A program made the position numbers and the translations under genes. A model generated the notes under the pieces. That model had not been told where the DNA came from. It did no database searches and saw only the letters and a program-made list of their open reading frames with translations. From Chryseobacterium foetidum (GTDB lineage Bacteria; Bacteroidota; Bacteroidia; Flavobacteriales; Weeksellaceae), in the NCBI RefSeq assembly GCF_025457425.1, contig NZ_JAMXIA010000001.1, positions 558,001 through 622,000 of the forward strand: a DNA stretch of 64,000 nucleotides, given 5' to 3'. This document shows positions 27,806 through 34,386 of this stretch, piece by piece; positions within the stretch are counted from its first letter, which is position 1, and each line of letters opens with the position of its first letter.

Positions 27806-28281
27806 AGATTTACACAGATTTCAGGAGATGTGACCATTAATTTTTCTGAATATATTTTTGTCGATGTAATCAGTATTGAAATTAACAAGTATGCCTAATT
27901 TTAAGTTTGCTAATTTCAGATAGGTCAGAAGTTGTTTATGATGAACATTCCCGATTTCTTCAATTGATTTTATTTCGATAATCACTTTTTCTTCAACAAT
28001 TATATCTGCAATAAAACTGGATTCAATACACAAACCTTTAAATCTTATAGGAATCGGAACCTGAGTTTGAACTTTAAGACCTTTGTTTTGCAAATCATAA
28101 GCAAGGATTTTCTCGTAAACTTTCTCCAATAAACCTGGGCCAAGTTCATTGTAAACATCAAAAATCGATTTTCGGATGTTAAAGCTTATCTCATTTTCAT
28201 TCATTAAAGTTTATTTTATATTTAAATTTGATAAACTTAAATTTGTCATGCAAATCTGTGAAAATCCGTGTGATCTGTGGG
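27791..28281. mobile_element. 491-bp element with 31-bp terminal inverted repeats around a GxxExxY gene
   Basis: The left end (27791-27821) and right end (28251-28281) are inverted copies matching at 27 of 31 positions, both beginning TCCCACAGAT when read inward. Each end is built of three CACAGATTT-like units 9-10 bases apart. The only gene inside is a GxxExxY-family gene, whose stop codon touches the left repeat; 46 bases separate its start from the right repeat. The right end is 8 bases from the mutA stop, and the left end contains the start of the next gene. No clear target-site duplication is seen, and no transposase is present. Confidence 0.6.
27821..28204 (-). CDS. GxxExxY-family protein, PD-(D/E)XK-like nuclease fold
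   Basis: A 127-residue protein with the family hallmark GPGLLEKVYE (G-x-x-E-x-x-Y) and a nuclease-like core: SSFIADIIVEEKVIIEIKSIEE has the D...E-x-K arrangement of PD-(D/E)XK enzymes. Members are often multicopy and scattered in Bacteroidota and Chlorobi; their role is unknown. Here it is the sole gene between two terminal inverted repeats, consistent with a selfish or mobilised cassette. Confidence 0.85.
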   Translation of the reverse strand: MNENEISFNIRKSIFDVYNELGPGLLEKVYEKILAYDLQNKGLKVQTQVPIPIRFKGLCIESSFIADIIVEEKVIIEIKSIEEIGNVHHKQLLTYLKLANLKLGILVNFNTDYIDKNIFRKINGHIS

Positions 28282-28288
28282 AGATTTT

Positions 28289-29452
28289 CTACTCAAACAT
28301 TTCAGCCCATCGAACCGCTTTTATTTCAGCTAAATTGTATAAGTCGGAAATTGATTTCTTTACGTCTAATTTTGGATATAAATTCACACCAATCAGTTTT
28401 ATTTTACCTTCTTCAACCCACTTTTGCTCTGCTACAGCCTGATCATAGATTTTTTTCTGAATAATTCCCTGCTTTAAAGATTCCAGATATCCACCTGCTT
28501 CTTCAAGTTCAAGGAAGAATTTCCACGATTGATCTGCAATCTGCTGAGTAATGTCTTCAACATAATAACTGCCGTTTGACGCGTCTTCAAAGACATTGAT
28601 AATGCTTTCGTAAGCTAAAACTATCTGTTGTTTAAATGAAATTTCTTCTGAATTTTCGGTACTGTTTCCTATATGATAATTGTTGCTGTAAACGGCATCT
28701 GCACCGGCAATCATTGCAGAGGCCAACTCTAAAGTTGATCGGATGAGATTATTTTCGCTGTCCGCAACGGATTTATTTCTTAATGAAGTTTCTGCAAAAA
28801 TGTATGGAATTAAATTTAAATCATATTCTTTTGAAAACTGATTGAAAATCAATTTGAAAGCACGGATTTTTGCCATTTCGAAGAAATAATTTCCTCCGAC
28901 AGCGATTTTAAATACCAGTTTATCTAAAATTTCTGCGCCGTACATTTCGGTTAACTCTTTTGTTTTCGCCAAAGCGATTCCCAGCTGCTGTACAATCGAA
29001 GCTCCGGCGTTTTGGTGAAGAGAAATATCTACCCCAATATTTCTTTTAAACTGTTTTGCCAACAGTTCTTTTACAAGCTGATCGTTGATTTCAGCGCTTT
29101 TTTCGTCAAATACATCGATAAGTGAAAAATACTGATCTTCATCTGCAGGACTGATGTGCTCTGCTAAGTCTTTGTTATTAATAAAAATGGTTTTTTCAAC
29201 CAGATTTTCAACATTCTCATTGAGCAGAAAAGCAAAAACATCTTCTTCCAGACTTTCGTGATAATTAGCTACCAAATGAGTGCTCTCCTCAATTTTTGGA
29301 AGATTTACCAATGGTTTCTGAACATCTGTGTAGAAAGCTTTTACCTTAATTCCTTCTAAATTTTCTTTTCTTAAAACAGATTCAATATCATCAGTTTTAA
29401 GTTGTTTTTTAACTAGATTTTCCCAGTTGGAGAAGGTTTCGGTATTTGACAT
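28289..29452 (-). CDS. mutA: Methylmalonyl-CoA mutase small (beta) subunit
   Basis: A 387-residue subunit of methylmalonyl-CoA mutase, which interconverts succinyl-CoA and (R)-methylmalonyl-CoA. It has the mutase TIM-barrel segments (VDISLHQNAGASIVQQLGIALA, IPYIFAETSLRNKS, and ADAVYSNNYHIGN) but no cobalamin-binding DxHxxG motif, as expected for the small subunit. The large subunit gene is not in the window. Its leader on the minus strand carries four ATTACCC-type heptamers directly before the ATG. Confidence 0.9.
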   Translation of the reverse strand: MSNTETFSNWENLVKKQLKTDDIESVLRKENLEGIKVKAFYTDVQKPLVNLPKIEESTHLVANYHESLEEDVFAFLLNENVENLVEKTIFINNKDLAEHISPADEDQYFSLIDVFDEKSAEINDQLVKELLAKQFKRNIGVDISLHQNAGASIVQQLGIALAKTKELTEMYGAEILDKLVFKIAVGGNYFFEMAKIRAFKLIFNQFSKEYDLNLIPYIFAETSLRNKSVADSENNLIRSTLELASAMIAGADAVYSNNYHIGNSTENSEEISFKQQIVLAYESIINVFEDASNGSYYVEDITQQIADQSWKFFLELEEAGGYLESLKQGIIQKKIYDQAVAEQKWVEEGKIKLIGVNLYPKLDVKKSISDLYNLAEIKAVRWAEMFE

Positions 29453-29453
29453 A

Positions 29454-29481
29454 GGTAATGGGTAATGGGTAATGGGTAATA
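29454..29481. repeat. Four GGTAATG heptamers in the mutA leader
   Basis: Perfect 7-base units GGTAATG three times and GGTAATA once, from one base before the mutA start codon outward. Confidence 0.85.
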
Positions 29482-29500
29482 ATTTTCGCTGACTTATTTT

Positions 29501-29535
29501 AAAATTGACGGCGAAGATATTTGACTATTCACAAT
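29501..29535. repeat. Intergenic element, copy 2 (half of the 20861-20950 element)
   Basis: AAAATTGACGGCGAAG through TTGACTATTCACAAT matches about 30 of 36 positions of 20911-20946, with one gap. It is placed between mutA and the DivIC-like gene. Confidence 0.65.
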
Positions 29536-29538
29536 AAA

Positions 29539-29895
29539 CTATTTTTTAGCGACGTTTGAGCTGTCTGCAACGAGAATGAAGATTTCTTCGTTAGGCTTTT
29601 TCATAAAATAATTTTCGCGGGCATATTTTTCCTTCTCATCCTTATTATTCATGAGTTTCTTGTAGAATTTGTCATTCTTTTCGTACTCAGATTTGTAATA
29701 GATGAGCTGCTCTTCGTATTTATCGATTTCCCCGTTGATCTCGTTGATCACGAGGAATGAAGTTTTATCAAAGAAAATCATCCAGACGAGGAAAAGACCG
29801 ATGGTCAGCGTGTATTTATTCAGCACGTATTTTCTGATGAATTTAATAACATCAGACTGTGGTTTTATTTCCTTGATCAGTTTGTTTTCTTTCAT
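29539..29895 (-). CDS. Septum formation initiator family protein (DivIC/FtsB-like)
   Basis: A 118-residue single-pass inner-membrane protein: a basic cytoplasmic start, one transmembrane helix (TLTIGLFLVWMIFF), and a periplasmic coiled coil (VINEINGEIDKYEEQLIYYKSEYEKNDKFYKKL) ending in the family-typical EKYARENYFMKKPNEEIFIL. It would act in the divisome with FtsL/FtsQ-type partners. It lies 10 bases downstream of uridine kinase, so the two are probably co-transcribed. Confidence 0.88.
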   Translation of the reverse strand: MKENKLIKEIKPQSDVIKFIRKYVLNKYTLTIGLFLVWMIFFDKTSFLVINEINGEIDKYEEQLIYYKSEYEKNDKFYKKLMNNKDEKEKYARENYFMKKPNEEIFILVADSSNVAKK

Positions 29896-29905
29896 GAGAA
29901 GATTT

Positions 29906-30520
29906 TTAATGTTTTTTAAGAGAGTTTTTAATCACTGTAGTTAAGAAATCGATGGCTACAGAGTTTTGTCTCATGTTTGGAATAATCAAATCTGCCTCAT
30001 TTTTTGAGGGCTCGATAAATTCCTGATGCATTGGCTTTAATGTCGTTTGGTAACGGTGTAAAACCTCGTTCAGATCTCTTCCACGCTCCTGAGTATCTCT
30101 TTTAATTCTTCTGATCAATCTTTCGTCAGAATCTGCATGAACAAATACTTTCAAATCAAATTCTTTCAGCAGTTCTTTGTTGGTTAAGACGAGAATTCCT
30201 TCCACCACCAAAACGTTTTTAGGCTCCACGGTAACGTGATCTCCTGTTCTTCCGTGCGTTACAAAACTGTAAATCGGCTGTTCAATGGCTTCGTTATTTT
30301 TGAGCGCTTTTACATGCTTTATTAAAAGATCAAAATCAATGGATTTCGGATGATCATAGTTTAAAGCTTCCCTTTCCGTGAGGGTAAGACTGTGATTATC
30401 ATGATAATAATTGTCCTGAGACAGCATATTCATCCCATCAATATCAAGTTGCTGGATGATCTTGTCCACAACTGTAGTTTTGCCGGATCCTGTACCTCCC
30501 GCAATTCCTATTACAAGCAT
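29906..30520 (-). CDS. udk: Uridine kinase
   Basis: Phosphorylates uridine and cytidine in pyrimidine salvage. The P-loop GGTGSGKT lies near residue 8, QDNYYHD and DHPKSIDFDLL follow, then VEGILVL and HADSDERLIRRIKRDTQERGR. Full length at 204 residues. A minus-strand TATCTTTG element (30539-30546) provides a plausible promoter; the divcIC-like gene follows. Confidence 0.96.
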   Translation of the reverse strand: MLVIGIAGGTGSGKTTVVDKIIQQLDIDGMNMLSQDNYYHDNHSLTLTEREALNYDHPKSIDFDLLIKHVKALKNNEAIEQPIYSFVTHGRTGDHVTVEPKNVLVVEGILVLTNKELLKEFDLKVFVHADSDERLIRRIKRDTQERGRDLNEVLHRYQTTLKPMHQEFIEPSKNEADLIIPNMRQNSVAIDFLTTVIKNSLKKH

Positions 30521-30562
30521 TTTTCTTTAAAGTTTTGACAAAGATAGTATTTTTTTGAAAGC

Positions 30563-30646
30563 TGGAAGATGGAAGTGGGAAGTTGGAAGTTTGATTCCGA
30601 TAAATTTGAGATTTGAGATTTGAGATTTGAAGTTTGAGATTTGAGC
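30563..30646. repeat. Twelve-unit heptamer array, left flank of the toxin-antitoxin genes
   Basis: Twelve consecutive 7-base units: four TGGAAGN units, two degenerate units, then TTTGAGA (three times), TTTGAAG, TTTGAGA and TTTGAGC, all in one register. Two different unit families are fused without loss of phase. Confidence 0.85.
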
Positions 30647-30664
30647 TGCTATTTTAAAGTCACA

Positions 30665-30696
30665 TTTGCTATTTTAGAATTTTCTTCTTAATTTTG
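30665..30696 (+). promoter_or_regulatory. Promoter of the toxin-antitoxin pair
   Basis: TTTG (30665-30668), 20 bases, then TAATTTTG (30689-30696), a complete Bacteroidota promoter match. Transcription would start about 20 bases before the ATC at 30723. Confidence 0.7.
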
Positions 30697-30722
30697 TATC
30701 CAAGCGAATACACTTTTAAGAT

Positions 30723-31025
30723 ATCTATTTCATTGAGAAGACACCCGAATTTAATAAGTGGCTTAGGAAACTGAGTGATTTAAGGGCGAAAGCAAAAATT
30801 TTATTTCGTATCCAAAAATTAGAGAATGATGAACATTTTGGAGAATGGAAACCTGTGGGAGACGGAATAAACGAACTGAAAATAAATTACGCAAAAGGGT
30901 ACAGGATTTATTTTAAAGAAACAGACGGAAAAATTATAATTCTGTTGGTTGGAGGCGACAAATCGACTCAGCAAAAGGATATTCAAAAAGCGAAAGAAAT
31001 TGCAGCTCAAATCAGTAAAAAATAA
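30723..31025 (+). pseudogene. RelE/ParE-superfamily toxin (HI1419 type), start codon lost (ATG to ATC)
   Basis: An intact 100-residue frame, IYFIEKTPEFNKWLRKLSD, then INELKINYAKGYRIYFKE and ILLVGGDKSTQQKDI, which are the hallmarks of the HI1419-type addiction-module killer, a predicted ribosome-dependent mRNA interferase. The usual first codon is replaced by ATC, directly preceded in frame by GAT and a TAA stop (30717-30719). No ATG, GTG or TTG occurs in frame before about residue 44. Translation from ATC or ATT would be needed. The promoter and antitoxin are intact. Confidence 0.7.
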
Positions 31026-31034
31026 AAAGTAAAA

Positions 31035-31319
31035 ATGGAAACATCAAAATTTGATATAGCAGATTATCTAGACAGCAATGAAATGATTGCTGAATATTTA
31101 AATACAGTTTTGGAGGAAGGAAATGACACTCAAATTATAGCTGCCCTCGGAAATATCGCTAAAGCAGTAGGTATGACAAAAATTGCTGAAGAAGCCGGAA
31201 TGAGCCGACCAAGCTTATACAAAGCATTATCTGAAGGTTCCAAGCCTCAGTTTTCAACCATTATGAAGGTCTTGAAAGCAGTTGGTGGACAAATTAGAAT
31301 TGAACCATTACCTTCATAA
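31035..31319 (+). CDS. HTH antitoxin (HI1420 type)
   Basis: A 94-residue cognate antidote with a helix-turn-helix domain: KIAEEAGMSRPSLYKALSEGSKPQFSTIMKVLKAVGG, which neutralises the toxin and represses the operon. The N-terminal FDIADYLDSNEMIAEYLN is family-typical. It lies 9 bases downstream of the toxin frame. With a weakened toxin it may now be a stand-alone antidote. Confidence 0.9.
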   Translation: METSKFDIADYLDSNEMIAEYLNTVLEEGNDTQIIAALGNIAKAVGMTKIAEEAGMSRPSLYKALSEGSKPQFSTIMKVLKAVGGQIRIEPLPS

Positions 31320-31343
31320 CAAATCGTGAATTGTGGAGGGTTT

Positions 31344-31399
31344 TGATAAATTTGAGATTTGAAGTTTGAAGTTTGAAATTTGAAATTTGAGTTTGGCTT
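31344..31399. repeat. Heptamer array, right flank of the toxin-antitoxin genes
   Basis: Eight in-phase units: TGATAAA, TTTGAGA, TTTGAAG (twice), TTTGAAA (twice), TTTGAGT and TTGGCTT. The unit family and strand are the same as at 30605-30646. Confidence 0.85.
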
Positions 31400-31408
31400 T
31401 ACAGTACA

Positions 31409-31441
31409 AAAAAAACTCCGACGTGTTTGCCGGAGTTTTCT
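31409..31441. terminator. Terminator between the antitoxin gene and clpS
   Basis: Stem AAAACTCCG / CGGAGTTTT with runs on both sides, serving the two convergent genes. Confidence 0.85.
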
Positions 31442-31446
31442 TTATT

Positions 31447-31752
31447 TTAAACGATTTCGCTGGTTAAGCTTCGTGAAATCAGTTTTTCGTGCATGGGTTT
31501 TAAAAGATCCATAGAGCCTGTTTTTACGGTGCATTTACCTTTGAAATGAACCAACATTGTGCATTGCTCTGCCTGTATCGGATCGTGTTTGCAAATCTGA
31601 ATCAGTGCTTCGATTACATCATCAAATGTATGAATGTCGTCGTTGTGCAGGATCAGTTTGTATACTTCATCTGTTTCATCCAAAACCAGAACTTCTTCTT
31701 CGTACTGTCTTTTTGGATTTTCATAATCTTTTATGGTGTTATAAAAAATCAT
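31447..31752 (-). CDS. clpS: ClpS protease adaptor
   Basis: Delivers N-degron substrates to the ClpAP protease. YKLILHNDDIHTFDDVIEAL is the ClpS signature (binding of N-terminal residues by the Asn-Asp-Asp loop), and HFKGKCTVKTGSM follows. The 101-residue length is normal. It lies 11 bases downstream of the CNNM/CBS gene, in one transcript. Confidence 0.94.
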   Translation of the reverse strand: MIFYNTIKDYENPKRQYEEEVLVLDETDEVYKLILHNDDIHTFDDVIEALIQICKHDPIQAEQCTMLVHFKGKCTVKTGSMDLLKPMHEKLISRSLTSEIV

Positions 31753-31763
31753 TTCCGTACTGT

Positions 31764-33122
31764 TTAAACATCTAACTTATCTAAAATATCGTCGACAATA
31801 TTACTGGGCTCATGATATTCCAGTTCCACCATTTCGACGCTTTTATTATTCATTTTTAAAATTTTAAAATGATAATTCTCCAAATCAAACTCCTGATTTT
31901 CTTCAGGAATATCTTCCAAAGCATGTAAAATAAATCCTGCCAACGTATTGTACTCGCTTTCTTCTGAAAGTGGTAATTTTTTCGGCAAAGAATCGTTAAT
32001 TTCATCCAAAGGCTGCGTAGCTTTTACCCAATAGGTATTTTCGCCGATTTTATCTACCAGTTTTTCTTCATCATCTTCCTCATCCTGAATTTCCCCTACC
32101 AGTTCTTCCAAAATATCCTCTAAAGTAATAATTCCTTCAGTTCCGCCAAATTCATCAATTACAATGGCTAAATGCTGCTTTTTCTGCTGGAAAATCTTCA
32201 GCAAATCTGAAATTTTCTTGCTTCCTACAACGAAGAACGAATCACGCATCAGTTCACGCAGATCATCATGGCTTAAAATTCCTTTTCGCTTGACAAATTC
32301 TCTGATAATCTCTTTTGTGTAAAGGATTCCGATGATATTGTCGATAGAATTTTCGTAAACCGGAATACGCGAATATCCGCTGTCCATAATTTCGTTGATG
32401 ATGGAATTTACCTCTGCACTGAAATCAATGGATGTGATGTTCTGTCTCGGAACCATGATCTGTTTTGCCGAATGATCTGTAAAATCAAATGCATTTTTGA
32501 TGATTTCGTAGTTTTCTTCTTCAATTTCACCGCTGTCGGCAGATTGTTTTACCAAAAGCTGAAGCTCTTCTGTAGAGTGAATTTCCTGTTCAGAAGCCGG
32601 ATGAATTTTTATTAACCTCAAAAACCCGTTAGACATTAGGTTCATCAACCAAATAAATGGTTTGAAAACCGTGTAAAAAACTCTCAACGGAACGGCTGTT
32701 GCCATTGTCGTTGCCTCTGCCTTTCTGATTGCAATAGATTTAGGAATTAATTCCCCAAATACAATATGCATCACAGTGATAATCAGGAAACTGATCACTA
32801 CAGAAATGGTTGTCACAGTAGATTCAGCAAGATTAATATTTAAAGAGTGGAATAAGTTGTCTATCACGTGGTGCATCGCACTTTCTCCTACCCAACCTAA
32901 AGCAAGCGAAGCAAGGGTAATCCCGAGCTGTGTCGCAGAAAGATATTCATCAAGATGTTTGATGATGTGCTCTGCCTGTTTTGCCATTGAGTCTCCCTCA
33001 GCGGCTTTGAGTTGAATTTGGGAATAACGAACTTTAACAATTGAAAATTCTGCGGCTACGAAAAAGCCATTGAGTAATACAAGAAATAAGGCCAGCAAAA
33101 GCCTGACTATGTCCGAGTCCAT
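31764..33122 (-). CDS. CNNM/CBS-domain hemolysin-family membrane protein
   Basis: A 452-residue protein: an N-terminal CNNM domain of four helices (LALFLVLLNGFFVAAEFSIVKVR, then LGWVGE), two CBS domains (residues about 210-330, QIMVPRQNITSIDFS and FFVVGSKKISDLLKIFQ), and a C-terminal CorC/HlyC domain (FGGTEGIITLEDILEELVGEI). Such proteins are linked to Mg2+/Co2+ handling, and some members to membrane-protein function; substrate is inferred from family only. A minus-strand TATCTTTG (33145-33152) is a probable promoter box. Confidence 0.88.
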   Translation of the reverse strand: MDSDIVRLLLALFLVLLNGFFVAAEFSIVKVRYSQIQLKAAEGDSMAKQAEHIIKHLDEYLSATQLGITLASLALGWVGESAMHHVIDNLFHSLNINLAESTVTTISVVISFLIITVMHIVFGELIPKSIAIRKAEATTMATAVPLRVFYTVFKPFIWLMNLMSNGFLRLIKIHPASEQEIHSTEELQLLVKQSADSGEIEEENYEIIKNAFDFTDHSAKQIMVPRQNITSIDFSAEVNSIINEIMDSGYSRIPVYENSIDNIIGILYTKEIIREFVKRKGILSHDDLRELMRDSFFVVGSKKISDLLKIFQQKKQHLAIVIDEFGGTEGIITLEDILEELVGEIQDEEDDEEKLVDKIGENTYWVKATQPLDEINDSLPKKLPLSEESEYNTLAGFILHALEDIPEENQEFDLENYHFKILKMNNKSVEMVELEYHEPSNIVDDILDKLDV

Positions 33123-33184
33123 TTAGAAATTATAATTTATCTTACAAAGATAGGTAAAATATGAATACGATTAAAAATGATTTT

Positions 33185-33226
33185 GGGATACGGGATGCGG
33201 GATGTCGGGTGCGGGATGTACGATTC
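33185..33226. repeat. GGGATNC heptamer array
   Basis: Units GGGATAC, GGGATGC, GGGATGT, CGGGTGC, GGGATGT and ACGATTC in one 7-base register. G-rich, unlike its surroundings. Confidence 0.8.
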
Positions 33227-33263
33227 GTATTATTGAACAGGATTTTTAAAAAAATCTGGTCGG

Positions 33264-33396
33264 CAAAATTTAATATTCAAGACTCAAAGTTCAATATTCA
33301 ATGCTCATTTCCCATCTTCCATCTTCCGTCTTCCATCTTCCCTCTTCCATCTTCCATCATCCATCTTCCATCTTCCATCGTTTATCAATCATCATT
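33264..33396. repeat. Nineteen-unit heptamer array (CAANATT then CATCTTC)
   Basis: Nineteen consecutive units: CAAAATT, TAATATT, CAAGACT, CAAAGTT, CAATATT, CAATGCT, CATTTCC, then a CATCTTC block (nine units, some with one change), CATCGTT, TATCAAT and CATCATT. The phase never slips. It lies between the CNNM gene and the atpG terminator, and with 33185-33226 fills the 328-base gap. Confidence 0.9.
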
Positions 33397-33402
33397 AATA
33401 AA

Positions 33403-33429
33403 AAAAGCACCGGAAAAACCGATGCTTTT
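33403..33429 (-). terminator. Terminator of the atpBEFHAG operon
   Basis: Stem AAAAGCA.CGG / CCG.TGCTTTT around a 5-base loop, beyond the atpG stop. Confidence 0.85.
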
Positions 33430-33450
33430 GAATATTTTAAGTAAAACTTC

Positions 33451-34314
33451 TTATGAATTTTTCAAGGCTTCTGCACCTGAAACGATTTCTAAGATTTCGT
33501 TGGTGATGGCTGCCTGTCTAGCTTTGTTGTAGAAAATAACCAGGTCATTTTTCAACTCCTGTGCGTTGTCAGTTGCTTTGTGCATTGCTGTCATTCTCGC
33601 TCCGTGCTCAGATGCTACAGAATCTAAAACCGCCTTGAACAATTGAGTTTTGATAGATTTAGGAATCAGATTATCTAAAATCTCAGCTCTGTTTGGTTCG
33701 AAGATGTAGTCTGTTTCTGCAGGAGCTTCTTCATTTTCCGGCATTGAGATTGGCAACAGTTGCTCAGTAGTTACTTCTTGAGTGGCAGCGTTTACAAATT
33801 TATTGTAGATCACATATACTTCATCAAAAGTACCTTCTCTGAAGCTTTTCATCACACCTTCTGTAACGTTGGCAACAGCGTCAAAATTCAGGTTGTCGAA
33901 AACAGCACTGTCGTTGGAATATACTTTACGGCTTCTTCTTACGGCATCGAACGCTTTTTTACCAATGGTAAGCACTTCGATTTCGTGGTGAGCATTATTC
34001 TGAAACTGAGTATTCAGTTCCTTTACAATTGATGAGTTGAAAGCACCTGCCAAACCTCTGTTTGAAGTAACAGCGATGTAAAGCACTTTTTTCACTTCTC
34101 TTTTTTGAGCGTAAACAGAAACCTGATCAGGATCAGAGCTTGCATTTACATTCTGAATAATCTCCTGAAGTTTTTCAGAATACGGTCTCAGCATTACAAT
34201 TGCGTCCTGTGCTTTCTTTAATTTCGCTGCCGAAACCATTTTCATTGCACGGGTAATCTGCATTGTAGATGAGATTGATGTAATTCTGCCTCGTATTTCT
34301 TTTAAGTTTGCCAT
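33451..34314 (-). CDS. atpG: F1 ATP synthase gamma subunit
   Basis: Central stalk subunit that rotates inside the alpha3beta3 ring. N-terminal MANLKEIRGRITSISSTMQITRAMKMVSAAKLKKAQ and C-terminal ELKNDLVIFYNKARQAAITNEILEIVSGAEAL are hallmark coiled-coil helices. Full length at 287 residues. It is the last gene of the cluster; atpD and atpC, which follow gamma in many bacteria, are instead at the separate locus at the left end of the window. Confidence 0.96.
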   Translation of the reverse strand: MANLKEIRGRITSISSTMQITRAMKMVSAAKLKKAQDAIVMLRPYSEKLQEIIQNVNASSDPDQVSVYAQKREVKKVLYIAVTSNRGLAGAFNSSIVKELNTQFQNNAHHEIEVLTIGKKAFDAVRRSRKVYSNDSAVFDNLNFDAVANVTEGVMKSFREGTFDEVYVIYNKFVNAATQEVTTEQLLPISMPENEEAPAETDYIFEPNRAEILDNLIPKSIKTQLFKAVLDSVASEHGARMTAMHKATDNAQELKNDLVIFYNKARQAAITNEILEIVSGAEALKNS

Positions 34315-34321
34315 TCTACGG

Positions 34322-34384
34322 ATTCAAGATTTAATATTCCGAATTCAAAATTTACTCAACTTTGAATTCGGAATTTTGAATTGA
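34322..34384. repeat. Heptamer array and perfect hairpin between atpG and atpA
   Basis: Nine in-phase 7-base units fill the whole 72-base gap: ATTCAAG, ATTTAAT, ATTCCGA, ATTCAAA, ATTTACT, CAACTTT, GAATTCG, GAATTTT, GAATTGA. Within it, CCGAATTCAAA (34339-34349) and TTTGAATTCGG (34361-34371) form a perfect 11-bp stem with an 11-base loop. In the atp transcript this could stabilise or partially terminate RNA before gamma. Confidence 0.8.
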
Positions 34385-34386
34385 TT

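Noticed and set aside
28176-28464. Plus-strand frames across the right inverted repeat
   Set aside because: They are antisense to mutA and the GxxExxY gene, with no recognisable protein features.
30819-31010. A minus-strand open frame inside the toxin gene
   Set aside because: It is the shadow of the conserved toxin frame on the plus strand and has no family features.
33161-33532. A 123-residue plus-strand frame over the heptamer arrays
   Set aside because: Its protein is low-complexity, reflecting the 7-base repeats, and it runs into atpG antisense.
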